Shown: positions 25,346-33,654, counted from the first letter of the stretch. The stretch: 64,000 nucleotides of DNA from Acidimicrobiia bacterium (GCA_022820805.1 JAJEEV010000009.1:124001-188000); one strand, 5' to 3'. Numbers and translations: made by a program. The notes: generated by a model from the letters alone, not told the origin.

Positions 25346-25606
25346 ATGGGGTTCGCTCACTGGCTCCGCTCCAACTCGGAGCACTACCTGGCCATCGACG
25401 CGCAGCGGCGCGTCGGGGCCCGCTACGGCGCTCGCGCCCCGGAGAAGGCCCGCGGCGCCCGGGAGATCTTCTGGAGGCACGTGTTCACTCCGGTGTATCG
25501 CCTGCTTCCGTGGGGCATCCGGCGCCGTGTCATCGCTATCCTGCCGGGCTCGCACCGCCGGGACTGGCCCGTCCGATCGCGCCGGCCCCAGGGTCCGGCC
25601 GTCTGA
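25346..25606 (+). CDS. Small basic conserved hypothetical protein
   Basis: An 86-residue arginine-rich protein beginning MGFAHWLRSNSEHYLAIDAQ, 20 bp after the flavoprotein. The segment ARGAREIFWRHVFTPVYRLL is followed by basic WGIRRRVIAILPGSHRRDW. The central hydrophobic stretch (about 49-67) is weak for a membrane helix and may be amphipathic. I do not know a function. The clean spacing and codon-position GC suggest a real gene. Confidence 0.5.
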   Translation: MGFAHWLRSNSEHYLAIDAQRRVGARYGARAPEKARGAREIFWRHVFTPVYRLLPWGIRRRVIAILPGSHRRDWPVRSRRPQGPAV

Positions 25607-25652
25607 CCGCCGGAGCGCAACTGACCTTGACATCGACAACAAGGAGGCGACA

Positions 25653-26141
25653 ATGCCGAAGACAGTGACCATCCCGCCGCCCCAAGAGGGCGACGTCATG
25701 CACAACATCGAGGAGAAGATCTTCCCCGATTACAAGGCCGAGGAGGGCGACCAGGCGTACGTGTTCATGCACACCGTGCCCTTCGAGGGCTCGGTCGGCC
25801 TGGTGAACATGCTCACCGCCACCCGCCTGCAGCGCAAGGGCTTCAAGCTGACCTTCGTGCTGTACGGCCCGGCTGTGCTCATGGCCAACGCCGCCCGCGG
25901 CTATCCGGCCGTCGGCCAGGAGGGATTCCCCGGCAACCTCGGGTACAACCGCCAGCTCCAGACCCTCATCAACGAGGGCGCGACGGTCTACTGCTGCCGC
26001 TTCGCCATGGGCGCGCTCTACGGCATGCGCGAGGACGACGTGATGGAGGGCGTGACCCCCTTCAACCCGCTCGACGTCCTCGACGCCAACATCCAGGCCT
26101 GGCGCGACCGGGCCCTGGTCCTCTCCACCTGGACCCTTTAG
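25653..26141 (+). CDS. MSMEG_0572/Sll0783 family nitrogen starvation response protein
   Basis: A 162-residue protein of the family named for MSMEG_0572 and Sll0783, found beside nitrilases in Nit1C clusters and induced by nitrogen shortage in cyanobacteria. Family features include MHNIEEKIFPDYKAEEGDQA, FMHTVPFEGSVGLVNMLTAT, GFPGNLGYNRQLQ and YCCRFAMGALYGM. An AAGGAGG ribosome-binding site lies 6 bp before the ATG. It stands alone between the flavoprotein unit and repeat R3. The molecular role is unknown. Confidence 0.9.
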   Translation: MPKTVTIPPPQEGDVMHNIEEKIFPDYKAEEGDQAYVFMHTVPFEGSVGLVNMLTATRLQRKGFKLTFVLYGPAVLMANAARGYPAVGQEGFPGNLGYNRQLQTLINEGATVYCCRFAMGALYGMREDDVMEGVTPFNPLDVLDANIQAWRDRALVLSTWTL

Positions 26142-26168
26142 TCAAGACCTAGACCCGAGGACGAGCTT

Positions 26169-26217
26169 GCGAGGCCGTGGCCCGAGCGGCCCGTGAGCGA
26201 AGCGAAGAAGAGCGGGA
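26169..26217. repeat. Dispersed repeat R3 (about 50 bp, core only)
   Basis: Shorter copy of the element at 845-966 and 5973-6093. It keeps GCGAGGCCGTGGCCCGAGCG and GCCCGTGAGCG, then AGCGAAGAAGAGCGGGA with two changes. It sits in the gap between the MSMEG_0572-type gene and rnhB and extends the rnhB frame upstream without being part of that protein. Confidence 0.75.
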
Positions 26218-26243
26218 GACAAGGCGCGACTACGGTCGCGCCG

Positions 26244-27044
26244 ATGGTCAACGCCGCCTCCACCGCCGCCCCGCTGCGGCGCGCCCTGCGGGGTCGCGCC
26301 CCGGGGCTGCGGGTGGAGCGAAGCCTGTGGTCCGGCGGCGCCGATGTCGTGGCCGGTGTGGACGAGGTGGGCCGGGGCTCGTGGGCCGGGCCGCTGACGG
26401 TGGTGGCCGTGGTCGCGGACCCCGACACCCGCATCTACAAGGTGCGCGACTCCAAGATGCTCAACGCCTCCGAGCGCGAGGTGCTGCACGACCGCATAAG
26501 GCTCTGGGCCCGAGCCGTGTCGGTGGGTCATGCCACGGTGGCCGAGTGCGCGGAGTTGGGCATGGCCGACGCCCAGCGCCTGGCAGCCCGGCGGGCCGTC
26601 GACGGGCTGGGCCTGGACGTCGACCATGTGCTGGTGGACGGATCCTGGAACTTCTTGAAGCCGCGCCCGGATGACGCGGCCGGCGCCGGAGCGGACCCCG
26701 ACGACGGCCCGGCGGTGACCACGATCGTTCGGGGCGACGCGTCGAGCCTCTCGATCGCGGCTGCGTCGGTGGTGGCCAAGGTCACCCGGGACCGGCTGAT
26801 GATCGAGGCCGCGGAGCGCTATCCCGCCTACTGGTTCGCGTCGAACAAGGGCTACCCGTGCCCCCGCCACATCGCGGCGCTGGCGGCGTGGGGTCCGTGC
26901 GCCATCCACCGCCGGCGCTGGGTGTTCATGGACGACCTGCGCTGGAGCGGTGTGCCCCGCCTCCTACCTCCGCCGGACGACACCCAACCCCGGCTCTTCG
27001 ATCCTTCCGCCGGGAGCGCAGCCGCGGTGGGCGGCCGGCTGTAG
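26244..27044 (+). CDS. rnhB: Ribonuclease HII
   Basis: A 266-residue RNase HII, which cuts RNA in RNA-DNA hybrids and at single ribonucleotides. Catalytic residues lie in VAGVDEVGRGSWAGPL (Asp and Glu) and in VLVDGSWNF and ASVVAKVTRDRLM (further acids). ATG 26244 is preferred over 26193 because the longer version starts inside repeat R3. The C-terminal extension of about 40 residues (PPPDDTQPRLFDPSAG) is low-complexity. Confidence 0.92.
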   Translation: MVNAASTAAPLRRALRGRAPGLRVERSLWSGGADVVAGVDEVGRGSWAGPLTVVAVVADPDTRIYKVRDSKMLNASEREVLHDRIRLWARAVSVGHATVAECAELGMADAQRLAARRAVDGLGLDVDHVLVDGSWNFLKPRPDDAAGAGADPDDGPAVTTIVRGDASSLSIAAASVVAKVTRDRLMIEAAERYPAYWFASNKGYPCPRHIAALAAWGPCAIHRRRWVFMDDLRWSGVPRLLPPPDDTQPRLFDPSAGSAAAVGGRL

Positions 27045-27056
27045 CCTGCAGTCGCC

Positions 27057-27389
27057 ATGGGCCAGCCCGTCACCTTTCTGCGCACGTCGTCGCCCCGGCC
27101 GGGGCTGGTGCGGTTCGAGCTGAACCGGACCCTCACCGGGATGGGCCACGAGCGTTACCGGGCGGGCGATGAGATCCTCGGTGTCCGCCCCTGCGATGAG
27201 CTGGCCCGCCGGATGCTGGCCACCGGCCGGCTGTCGTCGCTGCACATCCACGGCTCGGTGATCACCGCCGAGCTGGCCGGCGGCGACGACTCCGGGCTGG
27301 GCGACGTGATCGCCAGCCTCTACACCTACTACGTCCCCGGTGTGGAGATCCCCAGCGACGAAGAGCTGATCGCCATGGTGGAGGCCTGA
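27057..27389 (+). CDS. Nfu/NifU N-terminal domain-like protein
   Basis: A 110-residue protein starting 12 bp after rnhB. Sequence elements such as PGLVRFELNRTLTGMGHERY, the middle block LARRMLATGRLSSLHIHGSV and the end LYTYYVPGVEIPSDEELI resemble the Nfu N-terminal fold, which helps in iron-sulfur protein maturation. It has no CxxC pair, so it would not carry a cluster like a full Nfu. The assignment rests on pattern similarity only. Confidence 0.55.
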   Translation: MGQPVTFLRTSSPRPGLVRFELNRTLTGMGHERYRAGDEILGVRPCDELARRMLATGRLSSLHIHGSVITAELAGGDDSGLGDVIASLYTYYVPGVEIPSDEELIAMVEA

Positions 27390-27473
27390 TCGCGCGGCCA
27401 TAATGCAGGTCCGACACGGACGGGCCCGCCGGGGGCGCGCCGTCCGCCATCCGGCAAGGAAGGAACCGTTCCC

Positions 27474-27938
27474 ATGGTGAGCCCGATCCCCGACGACTAT
27501 CCCCGCATGACCGCGTACCTGTGCGCGGACGGCGCGGCCGACGCCATCGAGTTCTACAAGCAGGTGTTCGGCTTCACCGAGCGCCACCGCATGACCTTCG
27601 GCGGCAAGATCGGCCACTGCGAGCTGTCGCTGGGCGACTCGATGATCATGGTGTCGGACGAGTACCCCGAGATGGGCGTGATCGGGCCCAAGACGCTGGG
27701 CGGGACGCCCACGTCGATGAACGTCTACGTCGAGGACTCCGACGCCACCTTCGCGGCTGCGTTGGCCGCCGGCGCCACCGAGCTGCGACCGGTGGAGGAC
27801 CAGTTCTACGGCGACCGGTCCGGGCAGTTCGAGGACCCCTGGGGGCACCGCTGGGGCGTGGCCACCCACATCGAGGACGTCGACGACGAAGAGATAGAGC
27901 GGCGCGCCGCGGCGATGATGAGCGGAGAAGGCCATTAG
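27474..27938 (+). CDS. VOC/PhnB-like (glyoxalase-fold) protein
   Basis: A 154-residue vicinal-oxygen-chelate protein of the PhnB-like group. It contains YLCADGAADAIEFYKQVFGF at the N terminus, GHCELSLGDSMIMVSDEYPE in the middle and FEDPWGHRWGVATHIEDV near the C terminus. These proteins form domain-swapped metal sites, but most of this group have no known substrate. AAGGAAGG precedes the ATG. Confidence 0.88.
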   Translation: MVSPIPDDYPRMTAYLCADGAADAIEFYKQVFGFTERHRMTFGGKIGHCELSLGDSMIMVSDEYPEMGVIGPKTLGGTPTSMNVYVEDSDATFAAALAAGATELRPVEDQFYGDRSGQFEDPWGHRWGVATHIEDVDDEEIERRAAAMMSGEGH

Positions 27939-27968
27939 CTCGACGCGCCTTAGCGGGTCGAGGCAGTA

Positions 27969-28586
27969 GTGGGCGCTCCGCGGCAGTCCCTCGCCGTGCT
28001 GGACGTCGAGGGGGTGCTCACCCCCGAGGTCTGGATTGCGGTGGCCGAGCGCACCGGCATCGACTTCCTGCGCCGCACCACCCGGGACGAGCCCGACTAC
28101 GACGTGCTCATGAAGGGCAGGATCGCGGCGCTCGACGAGGCCGGCGTCACCATGACCACGATCATGGACGTGGTCGAGGGGCTGGTCCCGCTCGACGGCG
28201 CCCTCGACTTCATGCGCGAGCTCCAGTCGCGCATGCCGGTTGTGCTGCTGTCGGACACCTTCGAGCAGTTCGGCCGCCCGCTGATGGCCCAGCTGGGCTG
28301 GCCCCTGCTGCTGTGCCACACGCTGGTGGTCGAGGGCGACCGCCTGGCCGACTACCGGTTGCGTGTGCCCGACCAGAAGGCCAAGGCCGTCGATGCCTTC
28401 CGCTCGCTCAACTACCGGGTGGTAGCGGTCGGGGACTCCTACAACGACGTGACCATGCTGGCCGCCGCCGACGCCGGGATCCTGTTCCGGGCCCCCGACA
28501 ACGTGCGGGCCGAGTACCCGCAGTACCCGAGCTGCACCTCCTACGACGACCTTCTGGACCGGCTGACCGAAGCGTTGACCGACTGA
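27969..28586 (+). CDS. thrH: Phosphoserine phosphatase/homoserine phosphotransferase, ThrH type
   Basis: A 205-residue HAD-superfamily protein of the ThrH type. The nucleophile motif appears as LAVLDVEGVLTPEVW near residues 8-22, VVLLSDTFEQFGRPLM holds the motif-II serine/aspartate region, and VVAVGDSYNDVTMLAAADAG is motif IV. ThrH of Pseudomonas dephosphorylates phosphoserine and can transfer phosphate to homoserine. It starts at GTG 27969, and the next gene follows after 22 bp. Confidence 0.9.
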   Translation: MGAPRQSLAVLDVEGVLTPEVWIAVAERTGIDFLRRTTRDEPDYDVLMKGRIAALDEAGVTMTTIMDVVEGLVPLDGALDFMRELQSRMPVVLLSDTFEQFGRPLMAQLGWPLLLCHTLVVEGDRLADYRLRVPDQKAKAVDAFRSLNYRVVAVGDSYNDVTMLAAADAGILFRAPDNVRAEYPQYPSCTSYDDLLDRLTEALTD

Positions 28587-28608
28587 CTCCGAGGCAGTTG
28601 AGGCGACC

Positions 28609-29595
28609 GTGAGAGCCGTCCTCCTCGAAGCTCCGGGCACCCGGCTCCGAGCGGTTGACGATTATCCCGAACCGACCGCGGGAACCGGCGAGGTCATCGA
28701 TGTGACCGCTTGCGGCGTGTGCCGCAGCGATCTGCATATCGTCGACGGCGCAGCGCCGAGTCCCCTGCCGCTGGTCCTCGGCCACGAGGTGACCGGAGTG
28801 CACGCGCGCCTCGGCCCGGTGATGGTCTATGCGCCCTGGGGCTGCCGCGCCTGCGAGCACTGTGCTGACGGCCTCGAGATGATCTGTCCCGATGTCCGCG
28901 AGGCGGGCGTGTTCGCCGATGGCGGCTACGCCGAACGGATGCGGGTGCCCGGTGCGGCCTACCTGGCGCCGCTCGGCGACCTTGATCCGGTGGTCAGCGC
29001 CCCTCTGGCGTGCGCCGGACTCACCTCCTACCGGGCCGTGACGCAGGGACTCGATGCTCTGCGGCGGCCGGGCCGGAACCGCCGGGTGCTGATAGTCGGG
29101 GCCGGCGGGCTGGGCCAGTACGCCATCCGGCACCTGCGGGTGCTGACCGACGCCGAGGTGGCGGTGCTGGACCCTTCAACGGCGAAACGGGCTACCGCCC
29201 TGGAGCGGGGGGCTCACCGCGCCTTCGGACCCGCGAACGAGCTGCCCCGCTTCGACCTGGTGGTCGACTTTGTCGGCAGCGAGACCACGTTGAGTGCCGC
29301 CGCGCAGGCGGTCGACCGGCGAGGGCGCGTCGTGGTGGTGGGCCTCCGCGGCGGGCGGATCCCGTTCGGGTTCGGGGCCGTGCCCCACGAGGCACAGTTC
29401 ATGTCGAGCGTGTGGGGAAGTCGGGCGGAACTCGACGAGCTGCTCGACCTCGCACGACGTGAGCCTGCGCTGCTCAACCCAGTCGAGACCGTGCCCCTCG
29501 AGGACGCACAGACCGCCCATGAACGGCTCCGAGCCGGAGAGATTAGGGGGCGGGTGGTACTGACGGTCGAGCGCCCGGGGGTTCGGGGCGGGTGA
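28609..29595 (+). CDS. Zinc-dependent alcohol dehydrogenase family protein
   Basis: A 328-residue medium-chain dehydrogenase. Catalytic zinc ligands are in CGVCRSDLHIV and GHEV; structural zinc cysteines are seen in CRACEHCADGLEMIC. The NAD(P) Rossmann motif is VGAGGLGQYA near 163-172. The start is GTG 28609, and the end overlaps the next gene's GTG by four bases. Substrate is unknown. Confidence 0.9.
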   Translation: MRAVLLEAPGTRLRAVDDYPEPTAGTGEVIDVTACGVCRSDLHIVDGAAPSPLPLVLGHEVTGVHARLGPVMVYAPWGCRACEHCADGLEMICPDVREAGVFADGGYAERMRVPGAAYLAPLGDLDPVVSAPLACAGLTSYRAVTQGLDALRRPGRNRRVLIVGAGGLGQYAIRHLRVLTDAEVAVLDPSTAKRATALERGAHRAFGPANELPRFDLVVDFVGSETTLSAAAQAVDRRGRVVVVGLRGGRIPFGFGAVPHEAQFMSSVWGSRAELDELLDLARREPALLNPVETVPLEDAQTAHERLRAGEIRGRVVLTVERPGVRGG

Positions 29596-30803
29596 CCACC
29601 GCCGGAATGCCCGTTCCGGGGCCGGTGCGGGGCGAACCGGCCAGCGTCGAAGCCTGGCGGCGGGGCTGGGAGCAGTACCTGCACTACCGCGGCGACCCGG
29701 TGGCCGTCATGTCGGAGGCCGGAGCGAGAGACGGGTCGTTCGTCATGGGACCGGTGTTCGCGACGGTGTACCGGGTGCTGGCCGGAACGCCGATCAGCTC
29801 GCCCATATTGGCGTCGGACGCCGACCGCTGCCGGGCGCGGTCCGGCCGGTCCGGTCGCCGCGAGCGGGACCATGTGAGAGCGCTGGAGTTGCTTCTAGAC
29901 GGCGAGTTCACCGCCGCGGTCCGGGCCTGGCACCAGATCGCCCGGGGGGAGTTGGACTTCGCCGCGGTGCGTTTCGCTCATGACGTCTCGTTGCATGCGG
30001 GGGACGTCGGCGGCCGCCTGGCTGCCAGCTCCCATGCTGTTGAGGCATGGCGCGGCGAGCCGGGGTGGGGGTTCGTGGCCGGGCAGCACGCCTTCGCGCT
30101 GGAGGAGGTCGGACGCTACGACGAGGCCGAAGACTTGGGTCACCAGGCCTTGAACCTCGACCCTGACGATCTGTGGGCCAGGCACGCGCTGGCTCATGTG
30201 TACGAGTCCACCGACGACACCCCGGCCGCGCTCGAGCTGTTGCAGGGCTCAGCGAAGCGGTGGAGTGAGCAGGATCTCTTCGCGATGCACATCTGGTGGC
30301 ATCTCGCCCTGCGGCTGCTGGCCTCCGGTGACCGCGCCGGCGCGATGGCGATCTTCGACGAGCGCCAGGCGCATGCCAAGACCGCCTTCCAGCTGTGCGA
30401 CCAGACGTCGCTGCTGTGGCGCCTTGAGCTGGCCGGCTGCGAGGTCGGCGGCCGCTGGGACGAACTGGCGGACCGCTGGGACGGGGTGGCCGAACGTCAT
30501 ACCTGCAGCTTCCTCGACGTTCACGCCGCGGTGGCGTTCGCCCGCAGGCCGAGCCATCCCGGCGCGGACCGCTGGTACCGGGGCCTCGCCGGGCGCGAGG
30601 CCTGCGGCAGCGAGAACGACGCCACCTTCGACGAGGTCGTCAACCCCCTGGTCGACGCCTTCCGCACCTACGGCGAGGGCGGTTACGAACGCTTCGTCCG
30701 GCTCGTCGACCAACTGGGCTCCTGCACCGCCCGCATCGGGGGCAGCATCGCCCAGCGCGACCTCATCTCCCTGACCCGCCAAGCCGCGCAGGCACTGGCC
30801 TGA
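29592..30803 (+). CDS. Tetratricopeptide repeat protein (TTC38-like)
   Basis: A 403-residue helical-repeat protein, translationally coupled to the alcohol dehydrogenase through a GTGA overlap. Repeat-like helices run from about residue 100 to 330. Examples are HAFALEEVGRYDEAEDLGHQ with ALNLDPDDLWARHALAHVYE, and then IWWHLALRLLASGDRAGAMA. This is the layout of TTC38-type proteins. No catalytic motif is visible; function unknown. Confidence 0.75.
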   Translation: MTTAGMPVPGPVRGEPASVEAWRRGWEQYLHYRGDPVAVMSEAGARDGSFVMGPVFATVYRVLAGTPISSPILASDADRCRARSGRSGRRERDHVRALELLLDGEFTAAVRAWHQIARGELDFAAVRFAHDVSLHAGDVGGRLAASSHAVEAWRGEPGWGFVAGQHAFALEEVGRYDEAEDLGHQALNLDPDDLWARHALAHVYESTDDTPAALELLQGSAKRWSEQDLFAMHIWWHLALRLLASGDRAGAMAIFDERQAHAKTAFQLCDQTSLLWRLELAGCEVGGRWDELADRWDGVAERHTCSFLDVHAAVAFARRPSHPGADRWYRGLAGREACGSENDATFDEVVNPLVDAFRTYGEGGYERFVRLVDQLGSCTARIGGSIAQRDLISLTRQAAQALA

Positions 30804-30883
30804 ACTGACGGCCCGCGCTTCGAGGCGCTAGCCGACCGAGGAGTCGCAACCCCGCCTGACTGCTGCCAGCGCTTGCAGTCTGG

Positions 30884-31237
30884 CTACTCGTCGTCGGGCC
30901 ACTCGTAGTCCCAGTCGAAGTCCAGGCCAATGACGACGAGGCGCTTCGGATCTAGGTGAGCGGGCTCTCTGACAAACACGACCCTGGCAGGAGGGAACAT
31001 TCCACCGTGGGCTTGGATCGGCAGCGCAAACACCTCCGGGAGGTCTTCGCCAACGCATACCGCGCTGCGCCATGAGCTTGATAGGGCAGACACCAAGGAA
31101 GGCCAACAGAAGTTCTCGAAGTCGGCGATCGAGGGCCGAGTTCCGTCCGCTGACCGCTCGACACCGAACGTGCGCGCAACTTCCTCGTCGAATCTGACCG
31201 CCCTCGTGACCAAGGGCGCGCCCGGATCTCGTGTCAC
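30884..31237 (-). CDS. Putative toxin of a Panacea-type toxin-antitoxin pair
   Basis: A 117-residue unrecognised protein whose ATG overlaps the stop of the Panacea-domain gene by four bases (ATGA), a typical toxin-antitoxin arrangement. The N-terminal part (VRFDEEVARTFGVERSADGT) is followed by ENFCWPSLVSALSSSW and the acidic end IGLDFDWDYEWPDDE. No known toxin fold is visible. The pair looks lower in GC than the flanking genes, in keeping with acquisition by transfer. Confidence 0.5.
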   Translation of the reverse strand: MTRDPGAPLVTRAVRFDEEVARTFGVERSADGTRPSIADFENFCWPSLVSALSSSWRSAVCVGEDLPEVFALPIQAHGGMFPPARVVFVREPAHLDPKRLVVIGLDFDWDYEWPDDE

Positions 31238-31815
31238 CTCGGGAGATATCCCGCCTCAACTGCGATTGACCGTGCCCAGGCGATGTCCTCTTCCGTTAGG
31301 GGGCGCATGGAGACCAGCGACGTCTCGTACGGGATGACCTCTCCCTGGTTCACGGTCTGCCAGCCGGCGGAAGCCCGGTGCGACAAGTCGCTGCACTCCT
31401 TGCCGGTCATCCCGTGGAACTTCTCCAAGGCCCGGTCCATATACCCGAGATCCTCCTCGTCGAATATTGGCTCGGGCGGCCGGCGGGCGATCAGGACCTT
31501 CTCCGGGCTCCGGGCGCCGCGGTCCCGCTCCTCCATCTCGACGGCTCCGGACCTCAGCAGCTTGTTGCGCGTAGGCAGCAGACGAACCGGAGCTGGTCCT
31601 TCCTTCAGCTTCTGGTAGACCGCACCGGTGACGGAACGGTGCCGCTCACGAAAGCTCTCGAAGTCGGCCCACCAGAGGATCTTGTTCAACTTGACCGCGC
31701 CCTGCCCGCCAGGGTCGTCCGCCATCCTCTCGGCGATGTAGACGATCGCCTCGCTGAGCCGGTCGTCTCCCGGAGGGGTGTCCATACCGTGTCTCGAGAT
31801 ACTTGGCAAGGCCAT
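31234..31815 (-). CDS. Panacea-domain (DUF4065, SocA-like) antitoxin candidate
   Basis: A 193-residue protein with a Panacea-type domain, known as a broad antitoxin domain that neutralises many unrelated toxins. Features are SEAIVYIAERMADDPGGQGA and KLNKILWWADFESFRERHRS at the N-terminal half, the TGAVYQKLKEGPAPVRLLP strand region, and SDLSHRASAGWQTVNQGE in the C-terminal half. ATG 31815 is used; ATG 31785 (MDTPPGDDRL) is an equally possible start. Its own downstream partner would be the toxin. Confidence 0.8.
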   Translation of the reverse strand: MALPSISRHGMDTPPGDDRLSEAIVYIAERMADDPGGQGAVKLNKILWWADFESFRERHRSVTGAVYQKLKEGPAPVRLLPTRNKLLRSGAVEMEERDRGARSPEKVLIARRPPEPIFDEEDLGYMDRALEKFHGMTGKECSDLSHRASAGWQTVNQGEVIPYETSLVSMRPLTEEDIAWARSIAVEAGYLPR

Positions 31816-31840
31816 TTGAGTGCTTTCTAATGACTATTAC

Positions 31841-31852
31841 GCAGTATACCGC
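31841..31852 (-). promoter_or_regulatory. Promoter of the Panacea pair with palindrome
   Basis: On the minus strand the sequence GCGGTATACTGC (31852-31841) contains the palindrome GTATAC and a TATACT hexamer fit for a -10 box. It lies about 26-37 bp before the antitoxin start. An autoregulatory site is likely in such operons but is not proven here. Confidence 0.4.
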
Positions 31853-31886
31853 ACTCTATCGCGGGGGTGTGACACCCAACATGACG

Positions 31887-32531
31887 TCAGGCGCTGGGTC
31901 CGTCGTAGTCGGGGTTGTTCCAGACGATCAGTGACGCCCAGCTGTCGACCGCGGGGTCGGTGATGTAGTCGGCGATCACGCCCCGGGCCTCGAAGCCGTT
32001 GGCGATCTGCATGGTCAAGGTGGCGTCGTACATCTCCCCGGCCGAGACCTTGGACACGTAGTCGGCGGCCGACATCTCATCCTTGTGGTCGGCGTAGCCG
32101 GGGATCACCCCGCCGGCCACGATGCCGGCCAGGTTCAGGTCCCGGCAGATCTGCTTGCGCATGTCGTAGAGGCGCCGGCCGATGCCCCGGCGGCGGTAGT
32201 CGGGCAGCACCGCGATGCTGGTGCCGTAGTACCAGGCGCCGTCGGGCACATGGCCGCTGCCCCCGTCGGTCCCGACCAGATCACGGATCGAGTGCTGGGT
32301 GTGGCTGAAGTCGAAGTCCACCCGGATGCCCAGCCCCATCGCCACCGGCGTGTCGCCGTCGAGCACCACCACGCCGCCGTCGCCGAACTCGCGGGCCAGG
32401 GCCCTCAGTTCGTCGGCGTGGTACAGGTCGGCGCGGTCCGCGGTGGGGAACGAGGTGTGCTCGATGTGCTCGAGCGCGTCGGCCCATTCGGCGCGGAGCT
32501 TCGCGTAGGTCAGCTCGGCCATGGCCGCCAA
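31887..32531 (-). CDS. GNAT family N-acetyltransferase
   Basis: A 214-residue GNAT protein. The acetyl-CoA loop is seen in SIAVLPDYRRRGIGRRLYDM near 104-123 (R-R-x-G-I-G type). The C-terminal half (GGVIPGYADHKDEMSAADYV, FEARGVIADYITDP) resembles acetyltransferases fused to carbon-nitrogen hydrolases, but no hydrolase domain is present. It ends 7 bp before the C45 gene's stop region on the same strand and probably follows it in the transcript. Confidence 0.85.
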   Translation of the reverse strand: MAAMAELTYAKLRAEWADALEHIEHTSFPTADRADLYHADELRALAREFGDGGVVVLDGDTPVAMGLGIRVDFDFSHTQHSIRDLVGTDGGSGHVPDGAWYYGTSIAVLPDYRRRGIGRRLYDMRKQICRDLNLAGIVAGGVIPGYADHKDEMSAADYVSKVSAGEMYDATLTMQIANGFEARGVIADYITDPAVDSWASLIVWNNPDYDGPSA

Positions 32532-32538
32532 GTCGGGC

Positions 32539-33654
32539 TCAGCTGTCGCCGACGGAGACCGGCGCCAGCGAGAAGTGCTCGTAGTCGTTGTCGGCGGGCT
32601 GGCCCCAGCAGGCCCAGAAGTCGCCGGTGCGGGGCCTCATGAGCACCGCGCCGCTCGACTCGACCCGGTACTTGGCGTCGGGCCAGCGGCAGATGGCGGT
32701 GGGCTCGCGGGTGATCCCCATCAGACGCTCGGCGTCGACCGGCTCGCGGCTATCGGCCAGCAGGGCGGTGGCCAACTCCAGCCGGAGGCGCGAGTTGGCC
32801 ATCACCTCTGCGTCCCGCTCGCCCTCGAAGGGCGCGGCGGCGGGATCGGTCACGTGGTTGGTGTGGGCCAGCGGCTCGTCCCCGAGGGCCTGCACCGGCC
32901 GGGCCGACGGCATGGCCTCGACGTTGAACCCGCGGCCGTCGGAGTCGAGGATCAGATAGTTGTGGGCGCCGGCCAGGTCGGCTCGCAGCAGCACGGCCAG
33001 CGCCTCGGGCGCGGTGGACTGGGCGAGCATCTCCCGTATGACTGTGGGCCACGTCACCCCGAAGCGACCGTCGTCGCCGGTGAGGTTGTTGATGCCGACG
33101 GAAACGCCGGCGGCGTTCATGCCGATCTGGCCCAGGCAGCCGGCGGTCGTGAACACCAGGGCGTCGGGACCGTCGTCAGGACGCAATCGGGCCAGCACCA
33201 CATGGTCGGTGGCGGTGTCGTGCATGTCCCAGGTCTGGCCCAGGAACCCGGCCCCGCCGGCTCGACCGTCGGGCACCACGAACGCGGTGCAGTCGTCCTC
33301 GATCGCCTCCGGTGGATGCGCTCCGCCCGAGACGGCCCGCACGGTGTCCACGAAGTCGGTGAAGCCGCCGACCACCACCGCCTCGGCCGGGGTGATGCCC
33401 GCGGCAGCAGCCATGGCCAGCATCTCGGCGTGGAGCCCGGGTGAGAACGCCTCATGGGCGGGAAGGCAGGCCTCGGCCAACTCCAGCACCGCGCCCCGCG
33501 GCAGCGGTCCGCCGCTCCACAGTCCTGCGGCCACCAGCTCTACCCGGTCGCGGGCGTAGTGCCGGATCTCCTCGGCGTGGGCCCGCCCGTGGGCGTCTCC
33601 CATCGCCTCGGGCGACCCGGCCAGCTCGAGGTGCCTGATCGGCGGCCGCTGCAT
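32539..33654 (-). CDS. C45 family autoproteolytic acyltransferase/hydrolase
   Basis: A 371-residue protein of the penicillin acyltransferase-like (C45) Ntn-hydrolase family. The likely processing site is EDDCTAFVVP (cysteine about residue 107, which would become the N-terminal nucleophile after cleavage). Following blocks are FLGQTWDMHDTATDHVV, GCLGQIGMNAAGVSVGINNL and EPLAHTNHVTDP, as in this family. It would hydrolyse or transfer an amide-linked acyl group. ATG 33654 gives the family-like N terminus RHLELAGSPEAMGDAHGRAH; the frame is open far upstream only because of codon bias. Confidence 0.85.
   Translation of the reverse strand: MQRPPIRHLELAGSPEAMGDAHGRAHAEEIRHYARDRVELVAAGLWSGGPLPRGAVLELAEACLPAHEAFSPGLHAEMLAMAAAAGITPAEAVVVGGFTDFVDTVRAVSGGAHPPEAIEDDCTAFVVPDGRAGGAGFLGQTWDMHDTATDHVVLARLRPDDGPDALVFTTAGCLGQIGMNAAGVSVGINNLTGDDGRFGVTWPTVIREMLAQSTAPEALAVLLRADLAGAHNYLILDSDGRGFNVEAMPSARPVQALGDEPLAHTNHVTDPAAAPFEGERDAEVMANSRLRLELATALLADSREPVDAERLMGITREPTAICRWPDAKYRVESSGAVLMRPRTGDFWACWGQPADNDYEHFSLAPVSVGDS

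Noticed and set aside
26193-26243. Longer N terminus for RNase HII
   Set aside because: The extra residues come from repeat R3 and are not seen in RNase HII proteins; ATG 26244 gives a normal N terminus.
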